A DNA stretch of 64,000 nucleotides, from assembly GCA_963716245.1 (NCBI GenBank), contig OY970300.1:1798001-1862000 (forward strand), in the 5' to 3' direction. Shown here piece by piece: positions 1 through 8,283 of this stretch (positions are counted from its first letter, which is position 1; each line of letters opens with the position of its first letter). The notes under the pieces were generated by a model. The model did not search any database and was not told where the DNA came from. It saw nothing but the letters and a program-made list of their open reading frames with translations. The position numbers and the translations under genes were made by a program. Origin of the DNA: VRUE01 sp963716245. GTDB lineage: Bacteria; Actinomycetota; Thermoleophilia; Solirubrobacterales; 70-9.

Positions 1-705
1 GTCCTGGGTCTCCGAGATCCCGCCGACCGGCTGCGCCCCCTCGGCGACGACGACGATCGGCGCGAACTGGCTCTCGAAGCGCCGGCCGACGAACTCGCAG
101 ACCTTCTCGACGTCGAACTGCTGCTCGGGGATGAGGATGACGTTGGCGCCGCCGGCGAGACCGGCGTGAAAGGCGATCCAGCCGGCGTGGCGGCCCATCA
201 CCTCGGCGATCAGGACCCGATGGTGGCTGCCCGCGGTGGTGTGCAGGCGGTCGATCGCCTCCATCGCGATGTTGACGGCGGTGTCGAAGCCGAACGTGTA
301 GTCGGTGGCGCCGAGGTCGTTGTCGATCGTCTTCGGCACGCCGATGACCTTCACTCCGTGCTCGCCGTGCAGCCGCGACGCCGCGCCCAGCGTGTCCTCG
401 CCGCCGATCGCGATCAGGCCGTCGACGCCTTCCGCCGCGAGGTTCGCGGTCAGGCGCTCCACGCCGCCCTCCTCCTTGAAGGGATTGGTCCGCGAGCTGC
501 CGAGGATCGTGCCGCCGCGCGGCAGGATGCCGCGCACCTCGGGCACTCCCAGAGGTGTGCTGTCGCCCTCCAGCGGCCCGTGCCAGCCGTCCCGGTAGCC
601 GACGAACTCGTGGCCGCACTGTTCGACGCCCTTGCGGACGATCGCCCGGATCACCGCGTTGAGCCCGGGGCAGTCGCCCCCGCCGGTGAGCACTCCGATC
701 CGCAT
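1..705 (-). CDS. pfkA: 6-phosphofructokinase, probably PPi-dependent (3' end cut by window edge)
   Basis: Phosphorylates fructose 6-phosphate to fructose 1,6-bisphosphate in cytosolic glycolysis. The visible 235 residues start at the ATG at 703-705 and hold the PFK signatures: GGGDCPG at residues 8-14, GGEDTLG at 101-107 and PKTIDND at 124-130. ATP-dependent enzymes of the E. coli type have Gly at the positions occupied here by Asp104 and Lys125. Asp plus Lys is the pair found in pyrophosphate-dependent PFKs such as the Amycolatopsis methanolica enzyme, so PPi is the likelier phosphoryl donor (inference from family knowledge). The C-terminal third lies outside the window. The gene is divergent from the methyltransferase at 777, and a TAAGCT hexamer 7 nt before the ATG suggests a leaderless message. 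Confidence 0.95.
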   Translation of the reverse strand, partial: MRIGVLTGGGDCPGLNAVIRAIVRKGVEQCGHEFVGYRDGWHGPLEGDSTPLGVPEVRGILPRGGTILGSSRTNPFKEEGGVERLTANLAAEGVDGLIAIGGEDTLGAASRLHGEHGVKVIGVPKTIDNDLGATDYTFGFDTAVNIAMEAIDRLHTTAGSHHRVLIAEVMGRHAGWIAFHAGLAGGANVILIPEQQFDVEKVCEFVGRRFESQFAPIVVVAEGAQPVGGISETQD

Positions 706-712
706 CGACCGC

Positions 713-718
713 AGCTTA
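713..718 (-). promoter_or_regulatory. -10 hexamer TAAGCT of pfkA, leaderless arrangement
   Basis: TAAGCT on the minus strand fits the TANNNT consensus and ends 7 nt before the pfkA ATG, so transcription would begin at or next to the start codon. No ribosome binding site is visible and no good -35 was found. Confidence 0.5.
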
Positions 719-776
719 GACCTGGCCGCGCCCGCGGCGACGCGATAGGTTCGAACGAACCGAGCGAGGAGGGACG

Positions 777-1592
777 ATGAGCGAGTCAGTCGATCTGCAA
801 GCGGTCAGGGACGCCCAGCAGAAAACCTGGTCCGAAGGCGACTTCTCGATGGTCGCCGGAATCGTGATGATGGTCGCCGAGGAGCTGGCCGAAGCGCTCG
901 ACATCGTCACCGACGAGCGTGTCCTCGACGTCGCCTGCGGCAGCGGCAACGGCGCGCTCGCCGCGGCCCGGCGCGCCTGGGGCAACACCGTCGGTGCCGA
1001 CTTCGTGCCGTCGCTCCTGGAACGGGGGCGCGAACGCGCCGCCGTCGAACGGCTGGACGTCGAGTTCGTCGAGGCCGATGCGACCGACCTGCCCTTCGGG
1101 GACGGCGAGTTCGACGTCGTGATCTCGATCTTCGGCGCGATGTTCGCGGCCGATCAGGAGAAGGCGGCGGCCGAGCTGGTGCGCAGCTGCAAGCCGGGTG
1201 GCCGGATCGGCATGGCCAACTGGGTCCCGGACGGCGAGATCGGCAAGATGTTCATGACGATCGCCAAGCACGCTCCGCCCCCGCCGGGGGTCCCGTCGCC
1301 GCTGGTCTGGGGGACCGAGGAGCGGCTGCGCGAGCTGTTCGGCGACGACATCTCCGACCTGCGCGTCGAGCGCCGCCGGGCGCGGCAGACCTTCCGCTCG
1401 GCCGACCACTGGCTCGACTTCTTCCGCACCTACTTCGGCCCGACCAAGGTCGCCTTCGAGCGGGTCGGCGCCGAGGGCGAGGAGGCGCTGGCGGCGGACC
1501 TGCGCGACTTCCTGGAAGCAGGCAACACGGCCGGGGACCGCGGCTTGGTCCTCGAACCCGAGTACCTGCAGGTCGTCGCGACGCGGGCTTAG
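777..1592 (+). CDS. class I SAM-dependent methyltransferase
   Basis: A 271-aa Rossmann-fold methyltransferase. Motif I (VLDVACGSGNG) is near residues 49-59, an acidic motif II ends the next strand, and DLPFGDGEFDVVIS at about residues 103-116 is typical of the UbiE/Methyltransf_11 group. The substrate cannot be told. A clear ribosome binding site (GAGGAGG) precedes the ATG by a few bases. The gene stands alone, divergent from pfkA and convergent with the small gene at 1619-1777. It has no transmembrane segment and should be cytosolic. Confidence 0.85.
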   Translation: MSESVDLQAVRDAQQKTWSEGDFSMVAGIVMMVAEELAEALDIVTDERVLDVACGSGNGALAAARRAWGNTVGADFVPSLLERGRERAAVERLDVEFVEADATDLPFGDGEFDVVISIFGAMFAADQEKAAAELVRSCKPGGRIGMANWVPDGEIGKMFMTIAKHAPPPPGVPSPLVWGTEERLRELFGDDISDLRVERRRARQTFRSADHWLDFFRTYFGPTKVAFERVGAEGEEALAADLRDFLEAGNTAGDRGLVLEPEYLQVVATRA

Positions 1593-1618
1593 GAACCTGC
1601 GACGCCCGGGTGGGGCGC

Positions 1619-1777
1619 TCAGCGACCGGGGTTCAGCGTCTGCTGCAGCACTCGCGCAGCGGCACCGATGAAGAGGACGGTCAGGAAGACCATCCCGGCG
1701 ATCGGGCCGCCCTGCCCGAAGGCGTAGGAGACGACGGCGGCGGCGAGCGCGAGGAAGAAGGCGACGACGAGTCCCAT
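1619..1777 (-). CDS. 52-aa hypothetical membrane protein
   Basis: A short open frame whose product is almost entirely two hydrophobic segments, about residues 2-20 and 25-42, separated by a GQGGP turn, with a polar basic tail ending in NPGR. That pattern is typical of a real two-pass membrane peptide. The start context is weak: only AGGA upstream. It lies just downstream of trpA on the same strand and is convergent with the methyltransferase. No family is recognised and function is unknown. Confidence 0.5.
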   Translation of the reverse strand: MGLVVAFFLALAAAVVSYAFGQGGPIAGMVFLTVLFIGAAARVLQQTLNPGR

Positions 1778-1859
1778 GCGGCGCTGATCCTAGAACAAGC
1801 GCCGGTCCAAGCGACGGGCCGCCGTCCTCGGGGCGAGTCCCTGACGGCGCCGGGGGGTT

Positions 1860-2732
1860 CTAAGCGTTGAGCGCGGCGCGGGTATCGCGCAAGAAGGCGC
1901 TGACGGCCACCGCGGCGTCCTCGGAAGCGCCCGCCTCCGCGACTGCTCGGACGAGGCGACTGCCGACGATCACGCCGTCGGCGACGCGGCCGACCTCCGC
2001 CGCCTGCTCGGGCGTGCCGATGCCGAAGCCGACCGCCACCGGCACGTCCGCATCGCCCTTGGTCGCGGCGACCAGGTCGGCCAGCTCGGGTGGCAGCTCC
2101 CGGCGCTCGCCCGTCGTGCCCACCGTGGAGACGACGTACACGAAGCCCTCGGCGACCGCGCAGATCCGGGCGCGCCGGCGCGCCTCGGTGGTCGGCGCGA
2201 GCAGCGGGACCAGCGCCAGACCGGCTCCGGCGAAGGCATCGCGAACCTCCTCGGCCTCGTCCAGCGGCAGGTCCGGCACGATCGCCCCGGCGGCTCCGGC
2301 GTCGGCGGCCCGGCGCGCGAACTCCGCGGCACCGCCCTGAGCGAGCACCATGTTCGCGTAGACCATCAAGACGACCGGAACGCGATCCGCCACCGAGGCA
2401 CAGACCTCGAACGCGGTCTCCAGGGTCGCCCCAGCGGCGAGCGCGGCAGTAGCCGCCTCATGGATGGTCGGCCCGTCCGCGAGCGGGTCGGAAAAAGGCA
2501 CCCCCAGCTCGATCAGGTCCGCCCCGTTGTCCGCGTAGGCCGCCGCAACCGCCAGCGACGCCTCCCGGTCGGGGAACCCGGCCATCATGTAAGGCATCAG
2601 CGCGGCGCGGCCCTCCTGCTTGGCCTGCGCAAATGCGTCCGCTATCCGCTGCTCGCCGCTGCTTGGCGCGCCGGTGGGGGGAGTCGGGGGGTGACTCTGC
2701 AGAGCCTCCCCGCTGTTGCTCTGTGGAGTCAC
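1860..2732 (-). CDS. trpA: tryptophan synthase alpha subunit
   Basis: Cleaves indole-3-glycerol phosphate to indole and glyceraldehyde 3-phosphate and passes indole to TrpB. The conserved core begins at RIADAFAQAK (residue 29); PYMMAGFPD and FSDPLADGP follow, with the family's catalytic Glu in DLIELGVPF. The only canonical start is a GTG at 2730-2732 that overlaps the trpB stop as GTGA. This gives a Ser/Pro-rich extension of about 28 residues absent from typical TrpA. The extension is encoded by a palindromic repeat (2679-2744) sitting on the trpB/trpA junction. Last gene of the trp operon. Confidence 0.95.
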   Translation of the reverse strand: MTPQSNSGEALQSHPPTPPTGAPSSGEQRIADAFAQAKQEGRAALMPYMMAGFPDREASLAVAAAYADNGADLIELGVPFSDPLADGPTIHEAATAALAAGATLETAFEVCASVADRVPVVLMVYANMVLAQGGAAEFARRAADAGAAGAIVPDLPLDEAEEVRDAFAGAGLALVPLLAPTTEARRRARICAVAEGFVYVVSTVGTTGERRELPPELADLVAATKGDADVPVAVGFGIGTPEQAAEVGRVADGVIVGSRLVRAVAEAGASEDAAVAVSAFLRDTRAALNA

Positions 2733-2744
2733 CCCCCGACTCCC
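2679..2744. repeat. palindromic element on the trpB/trpA junction, 19-bp perfect arms
   Basis: Arms 2679-2697 and 2726-2744 are perfect 19-bp inverted repeats. Inside them a second 6-bp stem (CAGAGC at 2700-2705, GCTCTG at 2718-2723) closes a small loop. The right arm supplies the last trpB codons, the trpB stop and the trpA GTG; the rest is translated as the N-terminus of TrpA. The 20 bases at 2702-2721 recur exactly, in the other orientation, at 15439-15458 inside prmA. Confidence 0.9.
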
Positions 2745-3904
2745 TCGACCCGCTGTGCCACCTCAGCCAGATCCTTGTCCCCACGGCCGGATAGACACAG
2801 CACGTCGTAGCCGTCCCCCCCGCCGTTCTCCAGCAGCCATGCGATGGCGTGTGAGGACTCGAGGGCCGGGATCAGCCCCTCGAGCCGGGCCAGCTCGGCG
2901 AAGGCGGCGAGCGCCGCGGTGTCGGTGACGGCGACGTAGGTAGCGCGGCCGGTGTCGCGCAGGTACGCGTGCTCGGGGCCGACGCCGGGGTAGTCGAGGC
3001 CGGCCGAGACCGAGTGGGCCTCGAGGATCTGGCCCTCCTCGTCGGCGATCACCGAGGAGAGCGTGCCGTGCAGGACGCCGGTCGTCCCCGCCCCGAGCGA
3101 GGCGCCGTGCCGGCCGCTGTCGAGGCCCTCGCCCGCCGCCTCGACGCCGATCAGCTCGACCGAGGCGTCCTCGACGAAGGGCGTGAAGATGCCGATCGAG
3201 TTGGAGCCGCCGCCGACGCAGGCGATCACCCTTGCCGGCAGGGCGCCCTCGGCGGCAAGCGCCTGCTCGCGCGCCTCCTCGCCGATCACCCGCTGCAGGT
3301 CGCGGACCAGCGCCGGGAACGGCGCCGGGCCGACAGCCGAGCCGATCGCGTAGTGGGTCGTCTCGACGTTCGCGACCCAGTCGCGGATCGCCGCGCTGAC
3401 CGCCTCCTTGAGCGTGCGCGCGCCGGCCTCGACCGGCGCGACCTCGGTGCCGAGCAGCCGCATCCGCTCGACGTTCGGAGCCTGGCGGCGGATGTCCTCG
3501 CTGCCCATGTAGACGACGCACTCCAGGTCGAGTAGCGCGCAGGCGGTGGCGATCGCGACGCCGTGCTGGCCTGCACCGGTCTCGGCGATCACCCGCGGCT
3601 TGCCCATGCGCTTCGTCAGCAGCGCCTGCCCGATCGCATTGTTGATCTTGTGCGACCCGGTGTGCGCGAGATCCTCGCGCTTGAGGTAGACGCGGCGGCT
3701 GGCCCGCTCGGAGAGCCGTTCGGCCAGGTAGAGGGGCGTCGGGCGCCCGACGAAGTCGCGGCGCAGGGCGGCGAGCCGCGTCGTGAACGCGTCGTCCTCG
3801 CGCGCCTCCGCCCACGCCGCGCTCAGCTCGTCCAGCGCGGCGATCAGCGTCTCCGGCACGTAGCGCCCCCCGTAGGGGCCGAAGCGCTCCTCGACGGTGC
3901 TCAT
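2729..3904 (-). CDS. trpB: tryptophan synthase beta subunit
   Basis: A 391-aa PLP enzyme that condenses indole with serine to give tryptophan, in an alpha2-beta2 complex with TrpA. The PLP lysine is in HTGSHKINNA (Lys86), and GGGSN forms the phosphate-binding loop. HSVSAGLDYPGVGPEH is the TrpB1-type signature. Its start overlaps the trpF stop by 4 bp (ATGA), so the two are translationally coupled. The last few codons lie inside the palindrome shared with trpA. Confidence 0.97.
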   Translation of the reverse strand: MSTVEERFGPYGGRYVPETLIAALDELSAAWAEAREDDAFTTRLAALRRDFVGRPTPLYLAERLSERASRRVYLKREDLAHTGSHKINNAIGQALLTKRMGKPRVIAETGAGQHGVAIATACALLDLECVVYMGSEDIRRQAPNVERMRLLGTEVAPVEAGARTLKEAVSAAIRDWVANVETTHYAIGSAVGPAPFPALVRDLQRVIGEEAREQALAAEGALPARVIACVGGGSNSIGIFTPFVEDASVELIGVEAAGEGLDSGRHGASLGAGTTGVLHGTLSSVIADEEGQILEAHSVSAGLDYPGVGPEHAYLRDTGRATYVAVTDTAALAAFAELARLEGLIPALESSHAIAWLLENGGGDGYDVLCLSGRGDKDLAEVAQRVEGVGG

Positions 3905-4536
3905 CGCGAGGGGACGCTAGCGCTCTGCGCCGCCTCGAAGAAGGCGGTCATCGCGGCGTGGTCCTTGCGACCCGGCTCGGCCTCGACCCCGCTCGCGACG
4001 TCGACCGCGTACGGATGGGTCGTCGCGATCGCCTCGGCCACGTTGTCGGGGCGCAGGCCGCCGGCGACGATCGCCGGCACGTCCGAGCGGTGCTCGCGCA
4101 GCAGGCCCCAGTCGAAGCTCTCCCCCGTCCCGCCCCAGAGGCCCCTGTCGCGCCGGTCGAAGAGATGGAAGTCGGTCCGGAACGCCTCGGCGGCGTGGAT
4201 CTCGGCCGCGCTGGAGACGTGGATCGCCTTCGCGACCTTGACGCCGGTCCGGCGCGCCACCTCCGAACAGAACGAAGGACCCTCGTCCCCGTTCAGCTGC
4301 ACCATCGTCAACCCCTCGTCCTCGACCGCCTTCGCCACCTCGTCCAGCTCGGGATTGACGAACACCCCCACGACCTCGCACTTGCGCCGAAAGGCAGCCC
4401 CGATCCGCACCGCCTCAGCAGGCTCCACGCTCCGCGGACTCTCGGCGAAATGGATCAGCCCGATCGCCCATGCCCCGAGCCGCACGGCCTCGGCCGCATC
4501 GTCCAAATTGGTCACGCCACAGATCTTCACTCGCAT
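3901..4536 (-). CDS. trpF: phosphoribosylanthranilate isomerase
   Basis: Amadori rearrangement of phosphoribosylanthranilate to CdRP, step 3 of tryptophan synthesis. This is a 211-aa TIM barrel starting MRVKICGVTN, which carries the catalytic Cys; the acid residue is in the DVASGVE segment, and FVNPELDEV lies on strand 3. It overlaps trpB by 4 bp. A TAGTCT hexamer sits 7 nt upstream of the ATG, so trpF-trpB-trpA may have their own leaderless promoter independent of the upstream trpE-G-D-C block. Confidence 0.96.
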   Translation of the reverse strand: MRVKICGVTNLDDAAEAVRLGAWAIGLIHFAESPRSVEPAEAVRIGAAFRRKCEVVGVFVNPELDEVAKAVEDEGLTMVQLNGDEGPSFCSEVARRTGVKVAKAIHVSSAAEIHAAEAFRTDFHLFDRRDRGLWGGTGESFDWGLLREHRSDVPAIVAGGLRPDNVAEAIATTHPYAVDVASGVEAEPGRKDHAAMTAFFEAAQSASVPSR

Positions 4537-4543
4537 GAACCTG

Positions 4544-4549
4544 AGACTA
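4544..4549 (-). promoter_or_regulatory. -10 hexamer TAGTCT before trpF (internal trp promoter)
   Basis: TAGTCT ends 7 nt before the trpF ATG, matching the leaderless spacing seen repeatedly in this window. It lies in the 50-bp gap after htrA and would let trpFBA be expressed separately. No clear -35. Confidence 0.5.
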
Positions 4550-4586
4550 CGGGACGTGTACGTCCGCCCCGCGCAAAGCGCTTCAC

Positions 4587-5822
4587 CTATTTGGCCGGCG
4601 GCCCGACCGGTCCCGACTGCGTGTCTTCGACGGAGTCGGGCCGCACGCCGAGCGTGACGACGATCTCCTCGGTCTCGTCCCCACGCCGCACGGTCAGCTT
4701 CATCTCGTCTCCGGGCGCCGCTTCGTCGATCGCGCTGATTACTTCTTCCATCCCGGACACCCGTCGTCCGTCGACCGCGACGATGATGTCGCCGCCGACT
4801 TTGAAGTTGGCGCCTTCGATCGTCGCCGAGCTGTCGCCGCCGCGGACGCCGGCCTCGTCGGCAGGACCTCCCTCGACCACCTCGTCGACCAGGACGCCGC
4901 GCTCGACCGGCAGCTCCAGCGCCTCGGCCAGGTCGGAGGTGATCGAGCCGCCGCTGATGCCCAGGTAGGCGTGCTCGACCTTGCCCTCGGTCTGCAGCTG
5001 CTCGACCACGTCACGCGCCGTGTTGATCGGCACCGCGAAGCCGATCCCGACGTTGCCGGTGCTGCCGCCGGTCTGGATCTGGGAGTTGATCCCGATCACG
5101 CTGCCGGTGGCGTCGATCAGCGGGCCGCCGGAGTTGCCGGGGTTGATCGCCGCGTCGGTCTGGATCACGTGCGAGATCGAGAAGCCGTTCGGCGCTTCGA
5201 TCTGGCGCTGCAGGGCCGAGACGATGCCCGCGGTCACGGTTCGTTCGAGCCCGAACGGGTTGCCGATCGCGATCACCGGCTCGCCGACCTGGACCTTCGA
5301 GGAGTCGCCGAGGGCGAGTGGGTGCAGGCGGTCGGCGGGTGCGTCGACCTTGAGCAGGGCGACGTCCGTAGCCGGATCGGTGCCGACGATCTCGGCGTCG
5401 TAGGTCGCATCCGAGGAGCCCAGCGTCACCTCGACCTGTTTCGCCCCCTCGACCACATGGCTGTTGGTGATCACATGGCCCTCGGTGTCGATCAGGAACC
5501 CGGACCCGCTCGCGGCGCCTTCGCCTTCCGGTTCCCCGAACGGGTTGACGCTGGAGCCTTCTTCCGCACCGATTTGGGCTTTGACGAAGGCGATGCCGTC
5601 GCCCGCGCGGCGGTAGATCTCGTTGACGAGGTTGCTGTCCTCGCCGCCGTCACGCACCGCCACGGGCGCCGCGACCGGCGTGGAGATGGTCGTCGAGGAG
5701 CCCTCCTCGCCCTCGATCCAGCCGGCCGCGAACGCCATCGCGAAGAAGGCGCCGACGAGCGCGCCGCCCAGCAGGGCCGAGCCGAACGAGGTGGCAAGGA
5801 AACGCCTCACGCGGCGAATCAT
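4587..5822 (-). CDS. membrane-anchored HtrA/DegP-type serine protease with PDZ domain
   Basis: A quality-control protease acting outside the membrane. With the ATG at 5820-5822 it is 411 aa. A single N-terminal transmembrane anchor covers about residues 9-36, followed by a trypsin-like domain with the triad His122 (TNSHVV), Asp153 (TDVALLKV) and Ser231 (GNSGGPL), and one PDZ domain at about 290-400. The longer TTG start 15 bp upstream is less likely because the SD-like GAGGTGG precedes the ATG at good spacing and would lie inside the coding part. A TAGGCT hexamer at 5842-5847 may be its -10. The gene splits the trp operon between trpC and trpF, which is unusual; no functional link to tryptophan is evident. 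Confidence 0.93.
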   Translation of the reverse strand: MIRRVRRFLATSFGSALLGGALVGAFFAMAFAAGWIEGEEGSSTTISTPVAAPVAVRDGGEDSNLVNEIYRRAGDGIAFVKAQIGAEEGSSVNPFGEPEGEGAASGSGFLIDTEGHVITNSHVVEGAKQVEVTLGSSDATYDAEIVGTDPATDVALLKVDAPADRLHPLALGDSSKVQVGEPVIAIGNPFGLERTVTAGIVSALQRQIEAPNGFSISHVIQTDAAINPGNSGGPLIDATGSVIGINSQIQTGGSTGNVGIGFAVPINTARDVVEQLQTEGKVEHAYLGISGGSITSDLAEALELPVERGVLVDEVVEGGPADEAGVRGGDSSATIEGANFKVGGDIIVAVDGRRVSGMEEVISAIDEAAPGDEMKLTVRRGDETEEIVVTLGVRPDSVEDTQSGPVGPPAK

Positions 5823-5859
5823 GGAGGGCCACCTCAAAGGCAGCCTAAAAATCCGGGGC

Positions 5860-6657
5860 CTAAGGCAGGTTGTGCTCGCGGGTGCCGTCGTCGGCGCCGG
5901 TCAGCTCGCGCGTCAGCGCCTCGGGGTCGGCGGCGCCCATCAGCGCCTCGCCGATCAGCACGGCGTCGACGCCGACCCGCTCCAGCTCCTCCAGCTCGGC
6001 GCGGGTGGAGATGCCGCTCTCGGCGACCACGGCCTTGCCGGCCGGCACGTCGGGCATCAGCTCGAAGGTCGTCGCCAGGTCGACCACGCCCCGGTCGAGG
6101 TCGCGGTTGTTGATCCCGATCGCATCCGCGTCGAGCTCCAGCGCCCGCTCCAGCTCCTCGGCGTCGTGGACCTCGACCAGGCAGTCGAGATCCAGCCCGC
6201 GCGCCTCCGCGTGGAGGGCCTCCAGCTCACGGTCCTCCAGCGCACGGACGATCAGCAGCACGGCGTCCGCCCCGTAAACCGCGGCCTCGTAGAGCTGGTA
6301 GGGGTCGACGATGAAGTCCTTGCGCAGGATCGGCAGCCCGCAGGCGGTGCGAGCGGCGCTCAGGTCGTCGAGGGAGCCGCCGAAGTGGGGCCCGTCGGTC
6401 AGCACCGAGACGGCCGCAGCGCCGCCGCGCTCGTAGGCGGCGACCTGATCGGCGACTGCCGCGTTCGAGATCTCGCCGGCGCTCGGCGAGCGCCGCTTGA
6501 ACTCGGCGATCACCGAGAGGCCGGGCCCTACCAGCGCCTCGCCGAACGGGCGGTCGCGGCCGCGTTCGGGGAGCCGCGACTCGAGGTCGGCCTGGGAAGT
6601 CAGGCTGCGGCGCTCCTCCACCCCTTCGCGCGCAGCGCCGGTTAGCTGCTCGATCAT
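5860..6657 (-). CDS. trpC: indole-3-glycerol phosphate synthase
   Basis: Converts CdRP to indole-3-glycerol phosphate with loss of CO2. A 265-aa TIM barrel with VIAEFKRRSPSAG (catalytic Lys), LRKDFIVDPYQLYEA, LIVRALED and GINNRDL, and VAESGI near the phosphate site. The ATG at 6655-6657 is preferred to a TTG 18 bp upstream because family members begin close to this point. It follows trpD by 21 bp and precedes htrA by 37 bp. Confidence 0.95.
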   Translation of the reverse strand: MIEQLTGAAREGVEERRSLTSQADLESRLPERGRDRPFGEALVGPGLSVIAEFKRRSPSAGEISNAAVADQVAAYERGGAAAVSVLTDGPHFGGSLDDLSAARTACGLPILRKDFIVDPYQLYEAAVYGADAVLLIVRALEDRELEALHAEARGLDLDCLVEVHDAEELERALELDADAIGINNRDLDRGVVDLATTFELMPDVPAGKAVVAESGISTRAELEELERVGVDAVLIGEALMGAADPEALTRELTGADDGTREHNLP

Positions 6658-6678
6658 TCCCACGTGAGTGCGCAAAGC

Positions 6679-7698
6679 CTAGTCGTTAGTGATGGCGACC
6701 AGCCGCTCGAGCAGGTCGCGCGCCTCGCCACGGTCGATCGTCGTGCCCGCCAGGTCGACCCCCTCGGCGAGGCTGCCGGCGCGCCCGCCGACGTAGATCG
6801 CGGCACCGGCGTTGAGCACGACCAGGTCGCGGCGCGGCCCCGCCTCGCCCCCGAGCACGCCCCGCGAGGCGGCCGCGTTCTCCTCCGGGCTGCCGCCCGC
6901 CACCTGCCCGAGATCCGCCTCGCCCAGTCCCAGCTCGCCCGGCTCCACGAACCACTCCTCGGTCCGGTCCTCCACCACCTCGATCACCCGCGTGCGGGCC
7001 GAGAGCGAGAGCTCGTCGAGGCCGTCCTCGGCGGCGACGACCAGCGCGCGCTCGCTGCCGAGCCCGAGCAGCGCCTCGGCGATCGTCTCCTGGTAGTGGC
7101 GGTCGGAGACGCCGAGCAGCTGGCGCTGCGCGCCCGCCGGGTTGGTCAGCGGGCCGAGGAAGTTGAAGATGGTCCGCACGCCCAGCTCCCTGCGAACCGG
7201 CACGACGTGCGCCATCGCGGCGTGGTGGCGCGGCGCGAACATGAAGCCGAAGCCGATCTCGTCGATGCACTCACCGACCTGCTCAGGCGTCAGCTCGATG
7301 TTCACGCCGAGCGCCTCGAGCAGGTCGGCGGACCCGCAGCGGCTCGTGTTCGAGCGGTTGCCGTGCTTGGCGACCGCGCAGCCGGCCGCGGCGGCGACCA
7401 GGGCCGCGGTGGTCGAGACGTTGAAGGTCGAGGGGCCGCCTCCCGTCCCCGCGGTGTCGACCAGGTCGTCGCGCCGCGTTGCGACGGGCGTCGCCAGCGC
7501 CCGCATCGTCCGCGCCAGGCCGACCAGCTCGGGAACGGTCTCGCCCTTGGCGCGCAGCGCGATCAGGAAGGCCGCGGTCTGCACCTCGCTCGTGCGGCCC
7601 TCCATGATCTCGGCGAGCACCGCGGCGGCGTGGTCCGCGGTCAGGTGGTCCCCGGCGCAGACCGCGTCGATCGCCCTCGTCACCACGTCGTTGGGCAC
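6679..7698 (-). CDS. trpD: anthranilate phosphoribosyltransferase
   Basis: Transfers phosphoribose from PRPP to anthranilate. At 339 aa it has normal length. It shows the PRPP-binding DTAGTGGGPSTFNVST stretch around residues 81-96, KHGNRSNTSRCGSADLLEALG, and the GPLTNPA motif. It is a monofunctional enzyme, not fused to TrpG. It starts 2 bp after the trpG stop, so the two are likely coupled. Confidence 0.96.
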   Translation of the reverse strand: MPNDVVTRAIDAVCAGDHLTADHAAAVLAEIMEGRTSEVQTAAFLIALRAKGETVPELVGLARTMRALATPVATRRDDLVDTAGTGGGPSTFNVSTTAALVAAAAGCAVAKHGNRSNTSRCGSADLLEALGVNIELTPEQVGECIDEIGFGFMFAPRHHAAMAHVVPVRRELGVRTIFNFLGPLTNPAGAQRQLLGVSDRHYQETIAEALLGLGSERALVVAAEDGLDELSLSARTRVIEVVEDRTEEWFVEPGELGLGEADLGQVAGGSPEENAAASRGVLGGEAGPRRDLVVLNAGAAIYVGGRAGSLAEGVDLAGTTIDRGEARDLLERLVAITND

Positions 7699-7700
7699 CG

Positions 7701-8270
7701 TCAGCTCCCGTTCTCGCCGAGGAAGTTGGCCAGCATGTGCTTTCCGTGCGGGGTCAGCACCGACTCGGGATGGAACTGGACGCCCTCAGCCGGCAGCTCG
7801 CGGTGCCGGGCGCCCATCACTACGTCGCCGAGCCGGGAGCTGACTTCGAGCACGTCGGGCAGGTCGGGGTCGGCGACCAGCGAGTGGTAGCGGCCGGCGA
7901 CCAGCGGGCTCGGCAGGCCGGCGTAGACGGTGCGGCCGTCGTGCTCGATCTCGCCCTCCTTGCCGTGGACCGGCTCGCCCTGGACGGTGCGCCCGCCGAA
8001 CGCCTCGACCAGGGACTGGTGGCCGAGGCAGACGCCGAGCACCGGCGTGCCGGCCTCGGCGAAGGCGCGGATCGCCTCGACCGAGATGCCGGCCTCGGCG
8101 GGGGTGCACGGCCCGGGCGAGACGACGAGCCGATCGGGATCGCGCGCGAGCAGCTCGTCGACGGTCGCCACGTCGTTGCGGACCACCTCGACCTCGGCAC
8201 CGAGCTCGCCGAGGTACTGGACGAGGTTGTAGGTGAAGCTGTCGTAGTTGTCGATCACCAGAACGCGCAT
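7701..8270 (-). CDS. trpG: anthranilate synthase component II (glutamine amidotransferase)
   Basis: Supplies ammonia from glutamine to TrpE. 189 aa, class I amidotransferase fold, with the nucleophile Cys in GVCLGHQ and the His-Glu pair in GVQFHPES. IDNYDSFTYNLVQYLGELGA is the usual N-terminus of TrpG/PabA. Since no pabB-like gene is seen here, it may serve both anthranilate and aminodeoxychorismate synthases, as in some bacteria; this is only a possibility. It lies directly downstream of trpE (13-bp gap). Confidence 0.94.
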   Translation of the reverse strand: MRVLVIDNYDSFTYNLVQYLGELGAEVEVVRNDVATVDELLARDPDRLVVSPGPCTPAEAGISVEAIRAFAEAGTPVLGVCLGHQSLVEAFGGRTVQGEPVHGKEGEIEHDGRTVYAGLPSPLVAGRYHSLVADPDLPDVLEVSSRLGDVVMGARHRELPAEGVQFHPESVLTPHGKHMLANFLGENGS

Positions 8271-8283
8271 GCCCCCGCCCCGA

